Positions 22,540 through 39,198 of a DNA stretch of 64,000 bases are shown here, one piece after another. Location of the stretch: positions 6,402,501-6,466,500 of the forward strand of contig CATNEN010000039.1 in assembly GCA_950097015.1 (NCBI GenBank). Reading direction: 5' to 3'. Under the pieces are notes generated by a model, which searched no databases, was not told the origin of the DNA, and saw nothing but the letters and a program-made list of their open reading frames with translations. Numbering within the stretch: the first letter of the stretch is position 1; every line of letters starts with the position of its first letter. The translations under genes and the position numbers were made by a program. The DNA is from Macrostomum hystrix. Lineage: Eukaryota; Platyhelminthes; Macrostomidae.

Positions 22540-25500
22540 CTAAGAATCCGAAACGGCGGCAGATGGCGCAGTAGTCCTGGGTGGAGGTGTCTGACTAACT
22601 CCGAGTGGTCGATAGACTTCAGTGAGCATGAGCAGGACAGTGTCTTCCGATGCCCAGTAGCAGGCGTGGCTAGTCAGGGCAAACAGATAATCGTTCACCG
22701 CCTCGATCGGGGCCTCCTGCAGCACGTAGTCCAGCCGGCGGCCGCCATTCAAAGCGCTGTCGCAGACGTCCTCGATAGATGCGTCTGAATTGTTGTCTTC
22801 ACCGCTGTCATCTTCTGGAGCCGGCTGCTGCTGCTGCAGCTGACTGTGCGCTGCGGCGAAGCCCTGGAGGCTGGACCAGGTGGCCCGAAGTCCGCTAACC
22901 AGGCGATGCCGGATGTCGGTGCCAACCCGGGCTAGACTGTCGCGCAGCTGAAGGTGCATCCGCTTGCGACCCTTGTGGTGCGGAATCTGCACGGCAGCGA
23001 CAGCGTGATTAAATACAAACAAAGGATATTTGGCAAAGTCAGGAGCTAAACAGGGGATAATTAGTGAACAGAGAAGAGGGGATAATAAGTGAACGGAGGG
23101 ATAATTGGTAAACTGACGGGATAATTGGTAAACTGAGGGATAATAGGTAAACTGAGGGATAATAGGTAAACTGGAGGGATAATTGGTAAACTGAGGGATA
23201 ATAGGTAAACTGGAGGGATAATTGGTAAACTGGAGGGATAATTGGTAAACTGAGGGGAATAATTAGTAAACTGAGGGGAATAATTAGTTAACTGAGGGGA
23301 TATTTGGTAAACTGATGGGAATAATTAGTAAACTGATGGGGATAATTAGTAAACTGAGGGGAATAATTAGTAAACTGAGGGGAATAATTAGTAAACTGAG
23401 GGGATGTTTGGTATCTAATGTTATAACTAGGTTCATTTATAAAGTGAAGTGATATTGTGAACAATAGGGACAATTCTCGTCTGCTTACCAAAAACGGCTC
23501 AGGCGGATAGCGCGGTAACAGCGGCTCCAGTCGGTAGGCGATCGGATCGAAGGGATGAAAAATGTTGAAAAGTCCCGGCCCGTTTTCTCTCTCTTCGCCT
23601 CCGCTCACACATTCACCGCCAGCAGCAGCAGCAGCCGGGGCGGGCAGTTGATAATCAGCAGACAAGCTGGCCACTCCGCGCGAAGTTAGAAATAGAGCAA
23701 TCGGCGAGCCAATAGCGAACAGCGCCTGGGGCGCGAACTCCAGACTGGGATAGGACAGGCAGGGGAAGCAGGAGGAGGCGCCGCTGTTGTCGCCAACCAA
23801 TCGCAGCTGGCCGATGATGTAAGTGACCGAGTCAGAGGCTGCGGCTGCTGACGTCGCTGCCGACTGGATTGAACTCGGCTGTGGTACTGGCTGCTGCTGC
23901 TTTGTCTGCTCCAGCTTGGGCAGGTCTTCGACAGTGCTGGCTGCGCGCGCAGACGCGGCTAATAGCTTCTTGCGAGGCCCCAGCGGAATGCCCAACTCCT
24001 GGATTAAAAAGGTTTTTAAGGTATAGTAGCTGTAAAGGGGGTTGGGTGGCTAAACGGTTAACGCGTTCACCTCTCGCACCAAGGTCCCTAAGCTCGATTC
24101 CGCGGCGAGGCTGCATTCATTTGGAGGGCCAGCCTCCAAGGCACAGTGAGATTGTACACTGCCTGACGATGAGAGAAGTCAGGGCAGATGTACACACCTG
24201 TGTGAGCATATGCCTGCGTACAGTATCTATGTGCGTGTGTGCTCAGGAGTCAGCGAAATGGGCAGAATTGCCTCCTCGCTGGCTGCGGGCCTATTGTCAC
24301 AAATGATGTGCCATTGCCAGCAGCCCTCCTGCAATTATTATTATTAAGGTACAGTAGTGTAGGTGCTTGTGAGTAGCATTTTAACATTTAATATTGATAA
24401 ACATTTTCACACTGGTATCCTAATACGTACTTTATCAAGTTAATGATGGATTAATGAGGGGTTGGAGCTGCGGCTGTGCTGTCGGCTGCACATCTGACCC
24501 AATCGGGGCTGTAGTAATCAATTATTATTATTATTCAGTTGAGCACTTATTAGATCTACTCATAATCAGGGGACATTGCAGCTCAGTGGATAGAGCTTAG
24601 TAACTTCCTGACCGAGAGGTCGTGAGTTCTAATCGAGGCCAAGGGCAAGCTTGCTATATTTGCGTCCTTGAGCAAGACACCTGATTTGCTGGTGCTTGAG
24701 TTCAACCAGCTGTAAGATGAGCATCAGCATCGGCTGTACTTTTATTATTTTTTATCTGTCAGTATTCAGGTAACCGAAAAAATCTAACCTTTAACTCCGC
24801 ATCGGTCAGCGCGCTGAGCAGCCGCACGCTATCGATGCCGCCGTCTGTTAGCTTCTGACGGACATTCGCCGACTCGCCCAGTCCAGCCAGTCGCAGATAA
24901 TTATCTAATTCGATCTTGTTAGTGTCATCTGGCGACGAGTTTGACATCGAAGACGGTGCCGCTGTGGAATTTGTCGTCGGTGATGGCGGAACGGTTGCCG
25001 GAGCCAAGCCCTGGTGAGCCAGGATGTCGAATGCGATGACGGAGCCTAGCGAATGGCCAACCAATGAGAAGCGACCCGTGTAGGAGGGATTTCTGGACAG
25101 GAATAGGCGCCTCAGCCGGTTGATCTGAAATATATCTAAATTCTATGATTGAAATATTTTTTAAATAGGAAGAAATTTTGCGATTCTAAGGGAAAAGGGA
25201 TCTTCAAAAATTGAAGGATATTCAAACGAATCAGGGATTTGACGCAATTTAGAGGAATTGACGCAATCTATGAGATTTGACAGAATCTAAGGGATTTGAT
25301 GAAATTTAGGGGATTTGACGGAATCGAAGGGATTTGACGGAATCTAGGGGATTTGACGGAGTCTAGGGGATTTGACGGAGTCTAGAGGATTTGACGGAAT
25401 CTAGGGGATTTGACGGAATCTAGGGGATTTGACGGAATCTAGGGGATTTGACGGAGTCTAGAGGATTTGACGGAATCTAGGGGATTTGACGGAATCTAGG

Positions 25501-27605
25501 GGATTTGACAGAGTCTAGGGGATTTGACGGAGTTTATGGGATTTGACAGAATCTACGGAATCTCGGGTGGCTAAAACACAAATATAGACAAAAACTGCTC
25601 ACACAATTGCAACATGTTGGCTATTATTGTTGAGCTTATTGTATTGATTATGTTTGTTAATACACTTTTGAACCCGTAGCCCGTGGTCTCTCTATTGCTA
25701 AAAGAATCTAATGATCTAATGAATGAATGAATGATCTAATGAATGATCTAACGAAGGAATCTTGGGGAATCTAAGTATCTTGGGTAAAAATATGAAAATC
25801 ATGTCCTCGTAGCAACCCCGCCCAACACTACCGAGGAAGACTCACCTCTCGCCCAACAGTGTCCACAATAGTCTGCATGTATCTCGGACTGCTATAGAAC
25901 AGCACATCAGTGAGCGTGTCGTTAGCAAATCTTCGCAGCTTTGGTATGGACTGCAGACTGATTCTCTTTAACTGGGCATCTAGTCCTGTGGTGTGATCGC
26001 TGCGCAATGCGGAGTGCCAGTGCACCGGCAGGAACTCCACTCGGCCAGTTCGACTGGCGAAATGAGACCGAGTGAGCTCGCCAGCCAGGTACCGCATTCG
26101 GTCCACGCACTGGACCAGATTGTGACCGAGCAGGTCGTATACTGAGCCAATACCGTGCACTACAAACAGCACGTGATCCACAGGATAGCTGGAGTCAGCG
26201 TCTGGCGGCAGGCGACCCGGGAACTGCTTCATGCCTCTGCGGATGGACGGAATTAGCTCACAAAATGTGCGATTGCACACCCCACCCTGTGCGATTGCAC
26301 ACCTCACGCAGTGCAATTGCACACTCCACCTAGTGTGATTGCACAGCCTACAGACACCCCACCCTGTGCGATTGCACACCTCACGCAGTGCAATTGCACA
26401 CAACCCAGTGACAGTGTGATTGCACAGCCTACAGACACCTCACCCAGTGTGATTGCACAGCCTACAGACACCTCACCCAGTGTGATTGCACACCCTACAG
26501 ACACCTCACCCAGTGTGATTGCACACCCTACAGACACCTCACCCAGTGTGATTGCACACCCTACAGACACCTCACCCAGTGTGATTGCACACCCTACAGA
26601 CACCTCACCCAGTGTGATTGCACAGCCTACAGACACCCCACCCTGTGCGATTACACACCTCACCCTGTGCGATTGCACACTCCACCCAGTGTGATTGCAC
26701 AGCCTACAGACACCCCACCCTGTGCGATTGCACACCCCACCCAGTGACAGTGTGATTGCACAGCCTACAGACACCTCACCCAGTGTGATTGCACAGCCTA
26801 CAGACACCTCACCCAGTGTGATTGCACAGCCTACAGACACCTCACCCAGTGTGATTGCAGACTAACCTGAAAACCACCCGGTGCAATACACCGGAGCCCA
26901 AGCCGCCGCTTGCTAATCCATCGCTTTGCATCTGCATCATGACATTCGGGCTGAGGAACACAAACTGAGTTCCGTCGCCATCGCAAGCCAGGCTAAATTG
27001 TTTCCGCCATTCGCCGCTCAGTACAGTGCGCTGGTAGTGCCGCTCCAGCAACTGGCTAGCGGCTTCATCGTATGGGATGAATGTGGTGGACGCGTCCTCG
27101 CCATCTGGTCGGTAAAACCAGGTGCAGCGACGAATTTCCGACGAGGAGGAGGCCGCATCGGAGTCGGCTTCGTTGGCCCAGTAGACTGGGCGCATGACAC
27201 GGTGGGATAAATCTGCATCATACCTGCGTTAAGGTTGGAGAAGCAATCGATACATAGTTATGATCAGTTAACCCATAATGCTGCCAGTTTATCTGTCAGT
27301 TAATCTCCCACAATGCTACAAGTTTATCCCATTAGGCTGTTATTGTAAACGCACCTGCCACCATCAACAGCCACAATTTTTTCAGTCGCAGTTGTCTCAG
27401 CTTCCTCCAATAAGTTTGAGTCGTACTGAGAAAATGGCAGCCAGACTAGAAGCTTGGCGTCTACACGATGCCTGTGAAACCAATGTGGCTGCACTGGACA
27501 ATATGAGGGCAACGATGACTGAATGCTTGTTGATGATGGCAATGGAAATGAACAAGACTCTGCAGGCTTAGGCAAAGATTTATCTAGATCACTATTAGAT
27601 GACAT
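22540..27605 (-). CDS. DDHD2: DDHD2 / SEC23IP-type phospholipase
   Basis: Intracellular PLA1/triglyceride lipase of the DDHD2-SEC23IP family, acting at Golgi/ERGIC membranes and lipid droplets. Six exons join in phase: 27355-27605, 26867-27223, 25846-26236, 24789-25124, 23489-23998 and 22540-22986, giving 763 aa (human DDHD2 711). Order: WWE-like region (VQPHWFHRHRVDAKLLVWLPF; VDGGRYDADLSHRVMRPVYW; RRCTWFYRPDGED), hydrolase start VLFVVHGIGSVYDLLG and VEFLPVHWHS, nucleophile elbow GHSLGS, SAM domain (DNYLRLAGLGE ... ELGIPLGPRKKLL), then the DDHD domain (FAIGSPIALFLTSRG; FNIFHPFDPIAYRLEP; IPHHKGRKRMHLQL; LNGGRRLDYVLQEAPIE). The first exon reads MSSNSDLDKS from ATG 27605, but an acceptor at 27623-27624 leaves an extra upstream exon possible. 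Every intron except the first carries a minisatellite or SINEs. Confidence 0.92.
23064..23414. repeat. Minisatellite, about 19-20-bp unit, DDHD2 intron 5
   Basis: Copy B of the GGGATAATTGGTAAACTGA array. Confidence 0.92.
24037..24347 (+). mobile_element. tRNA-derived SINE, family A, DDHD2 intron 4
   Basis: Starts with a pol III-like A box (TGGCTAAACGGTTAACGCG) and B box region (AGCTCGATTCC), followed by a body containing GGGCAGATGTACACACC and GTCAGCGAAATGGGCAGAAT, and ends in an ATT-rich tail. A related copy lies at 49030-49300. Confidence 0.75.
24569..24750 (+). mobile_element. tRNA-derived SINE, family B, DDHD2 intron 4
   Basis: Head resembles a tRNA (CAGCTCAGTGGATAGAGC, then GGTCGTGAGTTCTAATC), followed by the body GAGCAAGACACCTGATTTG and CAACCAGCTGTAAGATGAG, and a TTATT-rich tail. 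It is not a tRNA gene, because the acceptor stem does not close. Confidence 0.65.
25230..25560. repeat. Minisatellite, 19-bp unit, about 16 copies, DDHD2 intron 3
   Basis: Units GGGGATTTGACGGAATCTA with GAGTCTA variants; degenerate at the left end. Confidence 0.93.
26265..26861. repeat. Minisatellite, units about 22-33 bp, fills DDHD2 intron 2
   Basis: Units combine CCCAGTGTGATTGCACA with CCTACAGACACCTCA, in longer and shorter forms. It occupies about 95% of the 630-bp intron, from about 30 nt short of the acceptor to within 7 nt of the donor. Confidence 0.95.
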
Positions 27606-30600
27606 ATCTCTAGTTTGTTGTACTGAAATTAAGAAAAATATAAGCTATCATTAAATTATAATAAGCTTGTTGTGGTTCTTGAGTTAGGGGTTCACGATCC
27701 TCATGTGGTGCCTAACAAAGATTAAAAAGGTTAAAGATCAGGTCAGGCAGTTTTACATCTTATATAGAACATTGAAGTTATAATATTGTACTTAAGATTA
27801 TAGCTATTTTTATCAGGCAATATCAGCTAGCAAACTCAAATCAAAAGGTTTCTTGTGTTGATAAACTATGCTGATAAGTTAACTAATTTAATGCACATAA
27901 TTGTTTATTTTTTTACAGCCTCTATTTAGTTTTATATACATTACAATAACTTAATAAAACAATTATCTGTTTAAAGTGTAACAATATCTATGTGAGTGGG
28001 ATCTAAAAGGTTTTTTGTCTATCAGTTAGCAAGACAAGGTGAAAATTCAAAATTCAGACACAACAGGGTTAAAATTTAGAGTAGATAGGCCTAGCTAATT
28101 AAATAATAAAAGTAAGATATAATAAAATTAATATACATGGGCATATAGGCAGAATCCTAAAAAAATTTTAGATTTTAAAATTTTCTAAAATTTTAAGTAT
28201 TATTCTTATGAAATGTCTATAGTCAGCAATGGTGAGTAGCAAGGGAATGTTTGTTGAATTGAAAATTATCGTTTGGAATGTTTGTCAAATTAAAAATTAT
28301 CCATTAGAATACTTTTCAAATCAAATATGTGCCATATGTACATGTCCTATCTTATCTTATGAGTAGAAGATAAGAAAAAAATTAAAATAATAAATAAGAA
28401 AAATAAGAAAAAAATAATTAAATAAAGTAGAAATTAGCTGTAAGAATGTTGTGAGTTCAAATAAGTATGGGGTCGAACTGGTTTGTGGCCGAAATGGCTT
28501 TTGGCCAAAATGACCAGTTACCATAAATTAGACCACATATGCGACGTAACATAGGTGGCTATGGTGGAGTTCCGTTTGTTATATTATTTTTCAATTTCAA
28601 AATGGTGCCAAAAGATCTCAGAGATATTATCGAGATATTATCGAGAAGTAGATTTCAGAACCACAGAGGGTAGAATGAGATCTCAGGCCAGGCTGCGACA
28701 GATGCATGGCACATCAGATGCACTATTTGAGTCACATCTGCAGGAGTACATGTGGCGCCGTCTAAACCCAGTCAATGCATTCGGCAACTTCATGTATTGG
28801 GTGTCCCACTATTATCCAACTTGATGAACAGATAAGGAACTGATGAACCTCTGATGAACTTTTCTGAGTGTCCTCGTGTTGTTTAAATGTTGCTGCGTTG
28901 GTCGTAAAACTTGTTTAACCTCGCAGTCATTTCAAATTGCAAAATAATATAATGAACGGAACTCCACCATAGCCACATAGGCCTATATGCCTGAAAATTT
29001 GGGAATGCATTATTGTTGCCTGCTCAATCTGGTATGCATATTTAGTGTGCACTTGCCTTACAAGTGTATGACTATATCATACAGATGCACGAAGCCGTCC
29101 AGTATTATTTATTATATAAATACTGCATTTTAAAGAAACTTGAAAATATTAAATAAACTACTGCTACTGAGTATAAGGAATGTATCCTACATAGCTACAT
29201 GATATTAAACATATAAAAACTTATTTTATGTTCGCTTAGTCAGTTCTTTTAATTGATAATATATAGACTATAAATTATGCTGGCACCTGGCATTAGCTTA
29301 GCTAAGGCTGCTAAGCTAGCTGCTAGCCCTAGAAAGTAGAAGTAGCAAGTTCAAGTTAGCTATGTCTAGCAATGTCTGGGCCTAAATAGCTCTATTGACC
29401 ATTTTAACTGCAAGGGACAGGGTAATTAATTAAAGATTAACGCAGATATTCATGGCAATGGATAATCCAAGCTACTTTTATTCTTTCATTCTCACAAAAC
29501 TATTTTGCTTTAGTTAGAATAGCAATTCACTACAATGAAAACACGGGCCCAGTTGAGCCGCAGAAAAAAAGAAACGTGACAACTCTCAATATAAACTTAA
29601 TTATAAGGAGGATACACATAGGATACATTTATTTTGGATTTACCTTAGAAAACGCTTGTTTCATATTTTCGTTCTATTAGAAAATCGGCAGCTTTGTTTA
29701 ACTTGTTGAAAATATACGTACATCACTAAAATTTAAAGATAGCCGAAAAATTAAAAGGCTTCAAGCGGTAGTCGTAGTCCATAATTCGGTGAAATCTCCA
29801 TAGCTATGTAAAAAAAAGTTCGAATATTTCAAAATTTCATAGCTTTGTTTATTTCTCCAGCAATGAATCGCTAACATTTTTATATTAATGTAATTCAGAT
29901 ATACAAGTATCAACAAAGGGCAGCCAAAATATAATTATTTGCCGTCCTTTTCATCATGCCGTGAACATCATTAGCCTAAAGATAACTTTATTAGACGCCT
30001 AGTAATAAGAGTATATCAGGACCAATTTTGTTAAATTATTTTTTTGGCTAGCCAGCACTTGACGGCAACAATCTGGCCTGAGAAAAGTATAAATATATGT
30101 GCAGGTCCTGTCAAATTATTGTTTGACAAATACATCAAAAATACATCATATATGATCTGGATACGCATATATGACACTACCCACTCCGAGCACCAGTTCA
30201 CTGGGAGACATACTTTGATCTCCGTCCGTTGCAGCTTATTTTAGACGGCAATTTCTCAGAAGTACATGAGCCCGTTAAGCATGCAGGCACTGATTCGAAT
30301 TAGTTATTTGAATTGAAATAGGTTCGAATGTAAGCTGGATCGTCGGTCACCGTGGTGTGCTCCATTGGTGCGCCAATGATCCAATGGTGCGCTCCATTAA
30401 GACAGCAGAAATTACAAGTACATAGCTTGACATTGGTATTGCAAGCTAGATATGTGGGATGAATAGAGCAGTGGATGAAGTGGGATAAATACAAGAGGTG
30501 TGATGAATAAGAGTTATGAGATTAACAAGGATAAATATGAGATAAATGAGATAATGAGATAAAAACCGACAGTGGAATAAATAGGAGATGTGGGACATAA

Positions 30601-31231
30601 AAACTATTTAGCAATAAGCAAAGTTAGGAAATTAGGCAAAGCCTTTGTTCTAACTATGGCGTTCATATGCTTTGCTTAAATACTTTGATTACAAGAAACT
30701 CTTGCACTGGCATCAGAAAGTGGCTCAAACAAAATATACGTGAGCTCGAGAGTAAATAAATTGCTTGTTTATTTCAAATCGGACTGGCTAAGGCTGAAAA
30801 ACGTATCTTATATTAGATATATACAGGGAAAGCATCGACTGGGATAGTCAACTAAAAAAGTTGATTTAGGCGAGCCGGATTAACAAAATGTAAACAAAAA
30901 GGGCGCCAATTCAAATGCAGATTTGGTCCGGGCAGGAGCTGTGGACAGAGCGGAAGTTAGGTAGCATAGTGAAAGTGGCTTTGCGGGCATACAACAAAGC
31001 AATAATCAAGAGCAAATGAGTGCCAACCTACTCGTTTAGCCAAGAGAAGTCTGAAACAGAAAAACTAGCCGAAATACGAGTACAAAGTGCAGTTTGCAGC
31101 TTAAATAAATCTTTTTGATAAGTAAACTTCCTACTTAGTACAAACAGCAGCTGAGTGGCAGTTTTAAATAAACTGCTATTTAGGAGAAGAACTGACGACT
31201 GAGGTTTGCGAAATTCAAGACCTAGCAGTGT
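27606..31231. other. Intergenic region between DDHD2 and HSPA4
   Basis: AT-rich; the only structure I can name is the TIR element at 28556-28975. Short runs of related AT-rich motifs occur, but no host exon is convincing. Confidence 0.5.
28556..28975 (+). mobile_element. Merlin/ISXO2-like DNA transposon remnant with TIRs
   Basis: Terminal inverted repeats of about 46 bp begin GGCTATGGTGGAGTTCCGTT on both ends, with near-identical 8-bp flanks ACATAGGT and ACATAGGC as a target-site duplication. The 420-bp element carries the plus-strand C-terminal part of a DDE transposase (LFESHLQEYMWRRLNP ... FGNFMYWVSHYYPT-stop). The catalytic N-terminal two thirds are missing, so it is a dead, internally deleted copy. 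Confidence 0.8.
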
Positions 31232-36182
<4,951 letters not shown>

Positions 36183-36412
36183 CTATGAATGCAACTATGC
36201 AAGTCAATAAACAATAACGAAAGCTTAAAAAAGAGAAATATGTGCTCAGTTTGTAATAGAGTTAGATAGAAACAAGAAGGACCAAATAATTTATTTGACG
36301 AAGACACAAGCCTTTATAGTTTACGAAACAGACTTTATAGTATGGGCACAAAATTTCTGAATTTCAAAAGCACATAGTGGCTACTCACTGAACTCAATTT
36401 CCTGGAAAAAGG

Positions 36413-36432
36413 GGAAATTTCTCGAAAATTCC
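36413..36432. promoter_or_regulatory. Four-module heat-shock element upstream of HSPA4
   Basis: GGAAATTTCTCGAAAATTCC contains GAA-nn-TTC-nn-GAA-nn-TTC without a mismatch, the HSF1 trimer-binding pattern. It lies about 262 bp upstream of the HSPA4 start codon, where a promoter is expected. Confidence 0.7.
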
Positions 36433-37550
36433 AAAATTATACTTTCGTTATTAACGAGCAAAAATCAACATCCATTCTAAATTATAAAATTGTTTCTGTG
36501 CTTTCACCTATCACTTCTTGGTAGGTTGATGTTATTATTGAAGAAGGTCTGAAAAAGCCTCGTATTGTATTGAAAGCCTCGATATCGTGGAAATTATTAA
36601 ATGACGCCATTTTATTTTTATTAGATTACATAAATAAGTTAGTTCTATTGCAGACAGAGTTTTTGTAGCAAGCCGTGAAAAGTGTAATCGGAAGAAACCG
36701 AATGTTGCACAGTAAATTACGTATACAAATCGACCAAATCCGTTGTTAACAATGCTGCCACAATATCGAGTTAAAATGAAAGCCCAATTAAAGTAAGCCC
36801 CCTAAGTAAAAAACTATGTTTCTCAGATGTAATATTTTAAGCTTGATTTTAAGCTAATCAAGATCGGCTGGAGTCCAACTACACAGAAAAATACATTACT
36901 CTCAACAAGTCTGCATATCGAACAAAAATGAGTGGAGTTTCAGAGACCGAACCCATTGGTATGTGTTTTGCATATTGATTGATATTCATTCAAAGAATGA
37001 AAACAAATAAATCAACACCCTTTTTGGCATGTACAGTTATTAAAAATTTATAACATTACTTTTTAGAAAGCGGAATTAGCAGATGAATAATAAATATTTC
37101 GTGTATTTTACGAGAGTATAGAAGTAGTTGTAAATACAACTAAAACAGGTTAAAATACTCGTAGTAGTTCAATTCACGCATGGCTATACTACGAGCATAA
37201 ATGGCAAGAATTGCAAGATAATGTACATAGAATATCTCAGGATAGCTAGTAGGCTTCAGGTGACCTCACATAAGCTATATTGGAATATAATTACATAAGT
37301 GCTTAAAGTTTAGTAACTTGTCTAAAATACAGCAGTGGTTTTAGCAGACAAACAAAACAAAAAATAATACTTGTCACCAATAGACTAAAAGTAAAAAATA
37401 ATACTATGTTTGTTGTAGGACATGGGTCGACATAAAAACTCAAAGTTTGATTAACTACAGTCCCTTATCTCGGTGAATATATATTAAAGTAAAATGATAC
37501 AGTGATTAATATAATCACTTTAATCTTTAACCAATACTTTTTCAAATCAT
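36433..37550. other. Intergenic AT-rich stretch
   Basis: Between the HSPA4 promoter and the 37.5-kb minisatellite; no exon or element recognised. Confidence 0.4.
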
Positions 37551-37554
37551 ACAT

Positions 37555-38070
37555 TTCCCAGACCTGAATTTTCCCAAGCTATCCCTGTTGAATTTGAATT
37601 TTCCCAAGCTATCCCTGTTGACCTAGAATTTTCCCAGCTATCCCTGTTGACCTTGAATTTTCCCAAGCTATCCCTGTTGACCTAGAATTTTCCCAGCTGT
37701 CCCTATTGACCTTGAATTTTCCCAGCTATCCCTCTTGACCTTGAATTTTCCCAAGCTATCCCTGTTGACCTTGAATTTTCCCAAGCTATCCCTGTTGACC
37801 TAGAATTTTCCCAGCTGTCCCTATTGACCTTGAATTTTCCCAAGCTATCCCTATTGACCTTGAATTTTCTCAAGCTATCCCTGTTGACCTTAACTTTTCC
37901 CAGACAATCCTATGACCTTGAGCTTTCCCGGGCTTATCCCTTTGACCTTAAATTTTCCCATAGTATCCACGTTGAGGTCGAACTTTTCCAGGCTATACCC
38001 GTCAACCAAGGCTTTTCCAAATTATCCCTGTTGACCTTGACTTAGTTTAGACTATTCCAATTGACATTGA
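37555..38070. repeat. Minisatellite, about 29-30-bp unit, about 17 copies
   Basis: Units built on TTGAATTTTCCCAAGCTATC plus CCTGTTGACC; they become degenerate toward the right end. Intergenic between PHKG and HSPA4. Confidence 0.92.
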
Positions 38071-38404
38071 ATATTTAATGATCGGTTCTCTATTTGCCTT
38101 CCTTGACAGACAACAAACCAGCAACTCATGTGGCAATCCGCAGGTTAATTCACGAACTATACTATGGGGTTAATTAAAACAGTTATAGCAGTTATAGCAA
38201 GAATATAATTTAAGCACCGCACACAAATGTGATGTAAACTGTTATAAAGATCAACCGTCACACTACGAGCTAAATATTAGGTCTTGATAAACACCTCGAG
38301 AAAATATCTTGTATAAAAAGTAGCAAGGCATCCATCAGCAACATCCGGTCCAGTTTGTATTGACGAAAGCCCTGTTACAAGAGATTAAAAGTCTGGACAA
38401 GTCT

Positions 38405-39184
38405 GATCGGGATCAAGGATCGGGATCAAGGATCGGGATCAAGGATCGGGATCAAGGATCGGGATCAAGGATCGGGATCAAGGATCGGGATCAAGGATCG
38501 GGATCAAGGATCGGGATCAAGGATCGGGATCAAGGATCGGGATCAAGGATCGGGATCAAGGATCGGGATCAAGGATCGGGATCAAGGATCGGGATCAAGG
38601 ATCGGGATCAAGGATCGGGATCAAGGATCGGGATCAAGGATCGGGATCAAGGATCGGGATCAAGGATCGGGATCAAGGATCGGGATCAAGGATCGGGATC
38701 AAGGATCGGGATCAAGGATCGGGATCAAGGATCGGGATCAAGGATCGGGATCAAGGATCGGGATCAAGGATCGGGATCAAGGATCGGGATCAAGGATCGG
38801 GATCAAGGATCGGGATCAAGGATCGGGATCAAGGATCGGGATCAAGGATCGGGATCAAGGATCGGGATCAAGGATCGGGATCAAGGATCGGGATCAAGGA
38901 TCGGGATCAAGGATCGGGATCAAGGATCGGGATCAAGGATCGGGATCAAGGATCGGGATCAAGGATCGGGATCAAGGATCGGGATCAAGGATCGGGATCA
39001 AGGATCGGGATCAAGGATCGGGATCAAGGATCGGGATCAAGGATCGGGATCAAGGATCGGGATCAAGGATCGGGATCAAGGATCGGGATCAAGGATCGGG
39101 ATCAAGGATCGGGATCAAGGATCGGGATCAAGGATCGGGATCAAGGATCGGGATCAAGGATCGGGATCAAGGATCGGGATCATG
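38405..39184. repeat. Minisatellite, 13-bp unit, about 60 near-perfect copies, PHKG 3' flank
   Basis: GATCAAGGATCGG repeated almost without variation. It begins about 14 nt after the PHKG stop codon and so should lie in the 3' UTR. Each unit holds two GATC sites. Because 13 is prime to 3, all frames cycle, and the long open frame here is spurious. Confidence 0.96.
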
Positions 39185-39198
39185 GATCGTGGAAACCA

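Larger units (their letters stand above)
19630..23497. repeat. Tandem segmental duplication, copy B (3868 bp)
   Basis: Second copy of the block described at 15757-19623. Its right edge lies inside DDHD2 exon 5, 8 nt before the splice donor; its left edge lies inside PUM3 exon 1 sequence. Near-identity including minisatellite variant order means a very recent event, or an assembly artefact. Confidence 0.95.

Noticed and set aside
19112-23998. DDHD2 exon 5 extended into VSRRELSLLF and the last exon opened at MFVFNHAV
   Set aside because: These frames run through a GTAAGC donor and start before the CGTGCAG acceptor; splicing gives RLEPLLPRYPPEPFL-IPHHKG, which matches the family.
24569-24650. 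tRNA gene
   Set aside because: A- and B-box-like motifs are present, but the acceptor and anticodon stems do not pair and a SINE body follows.
28555-28824. Host gene encoding an 89-aa protein
   Set aside because: It lies between long TIRs and ends like a Merlin/ISXO2 transposase, so it is transposon-derived.
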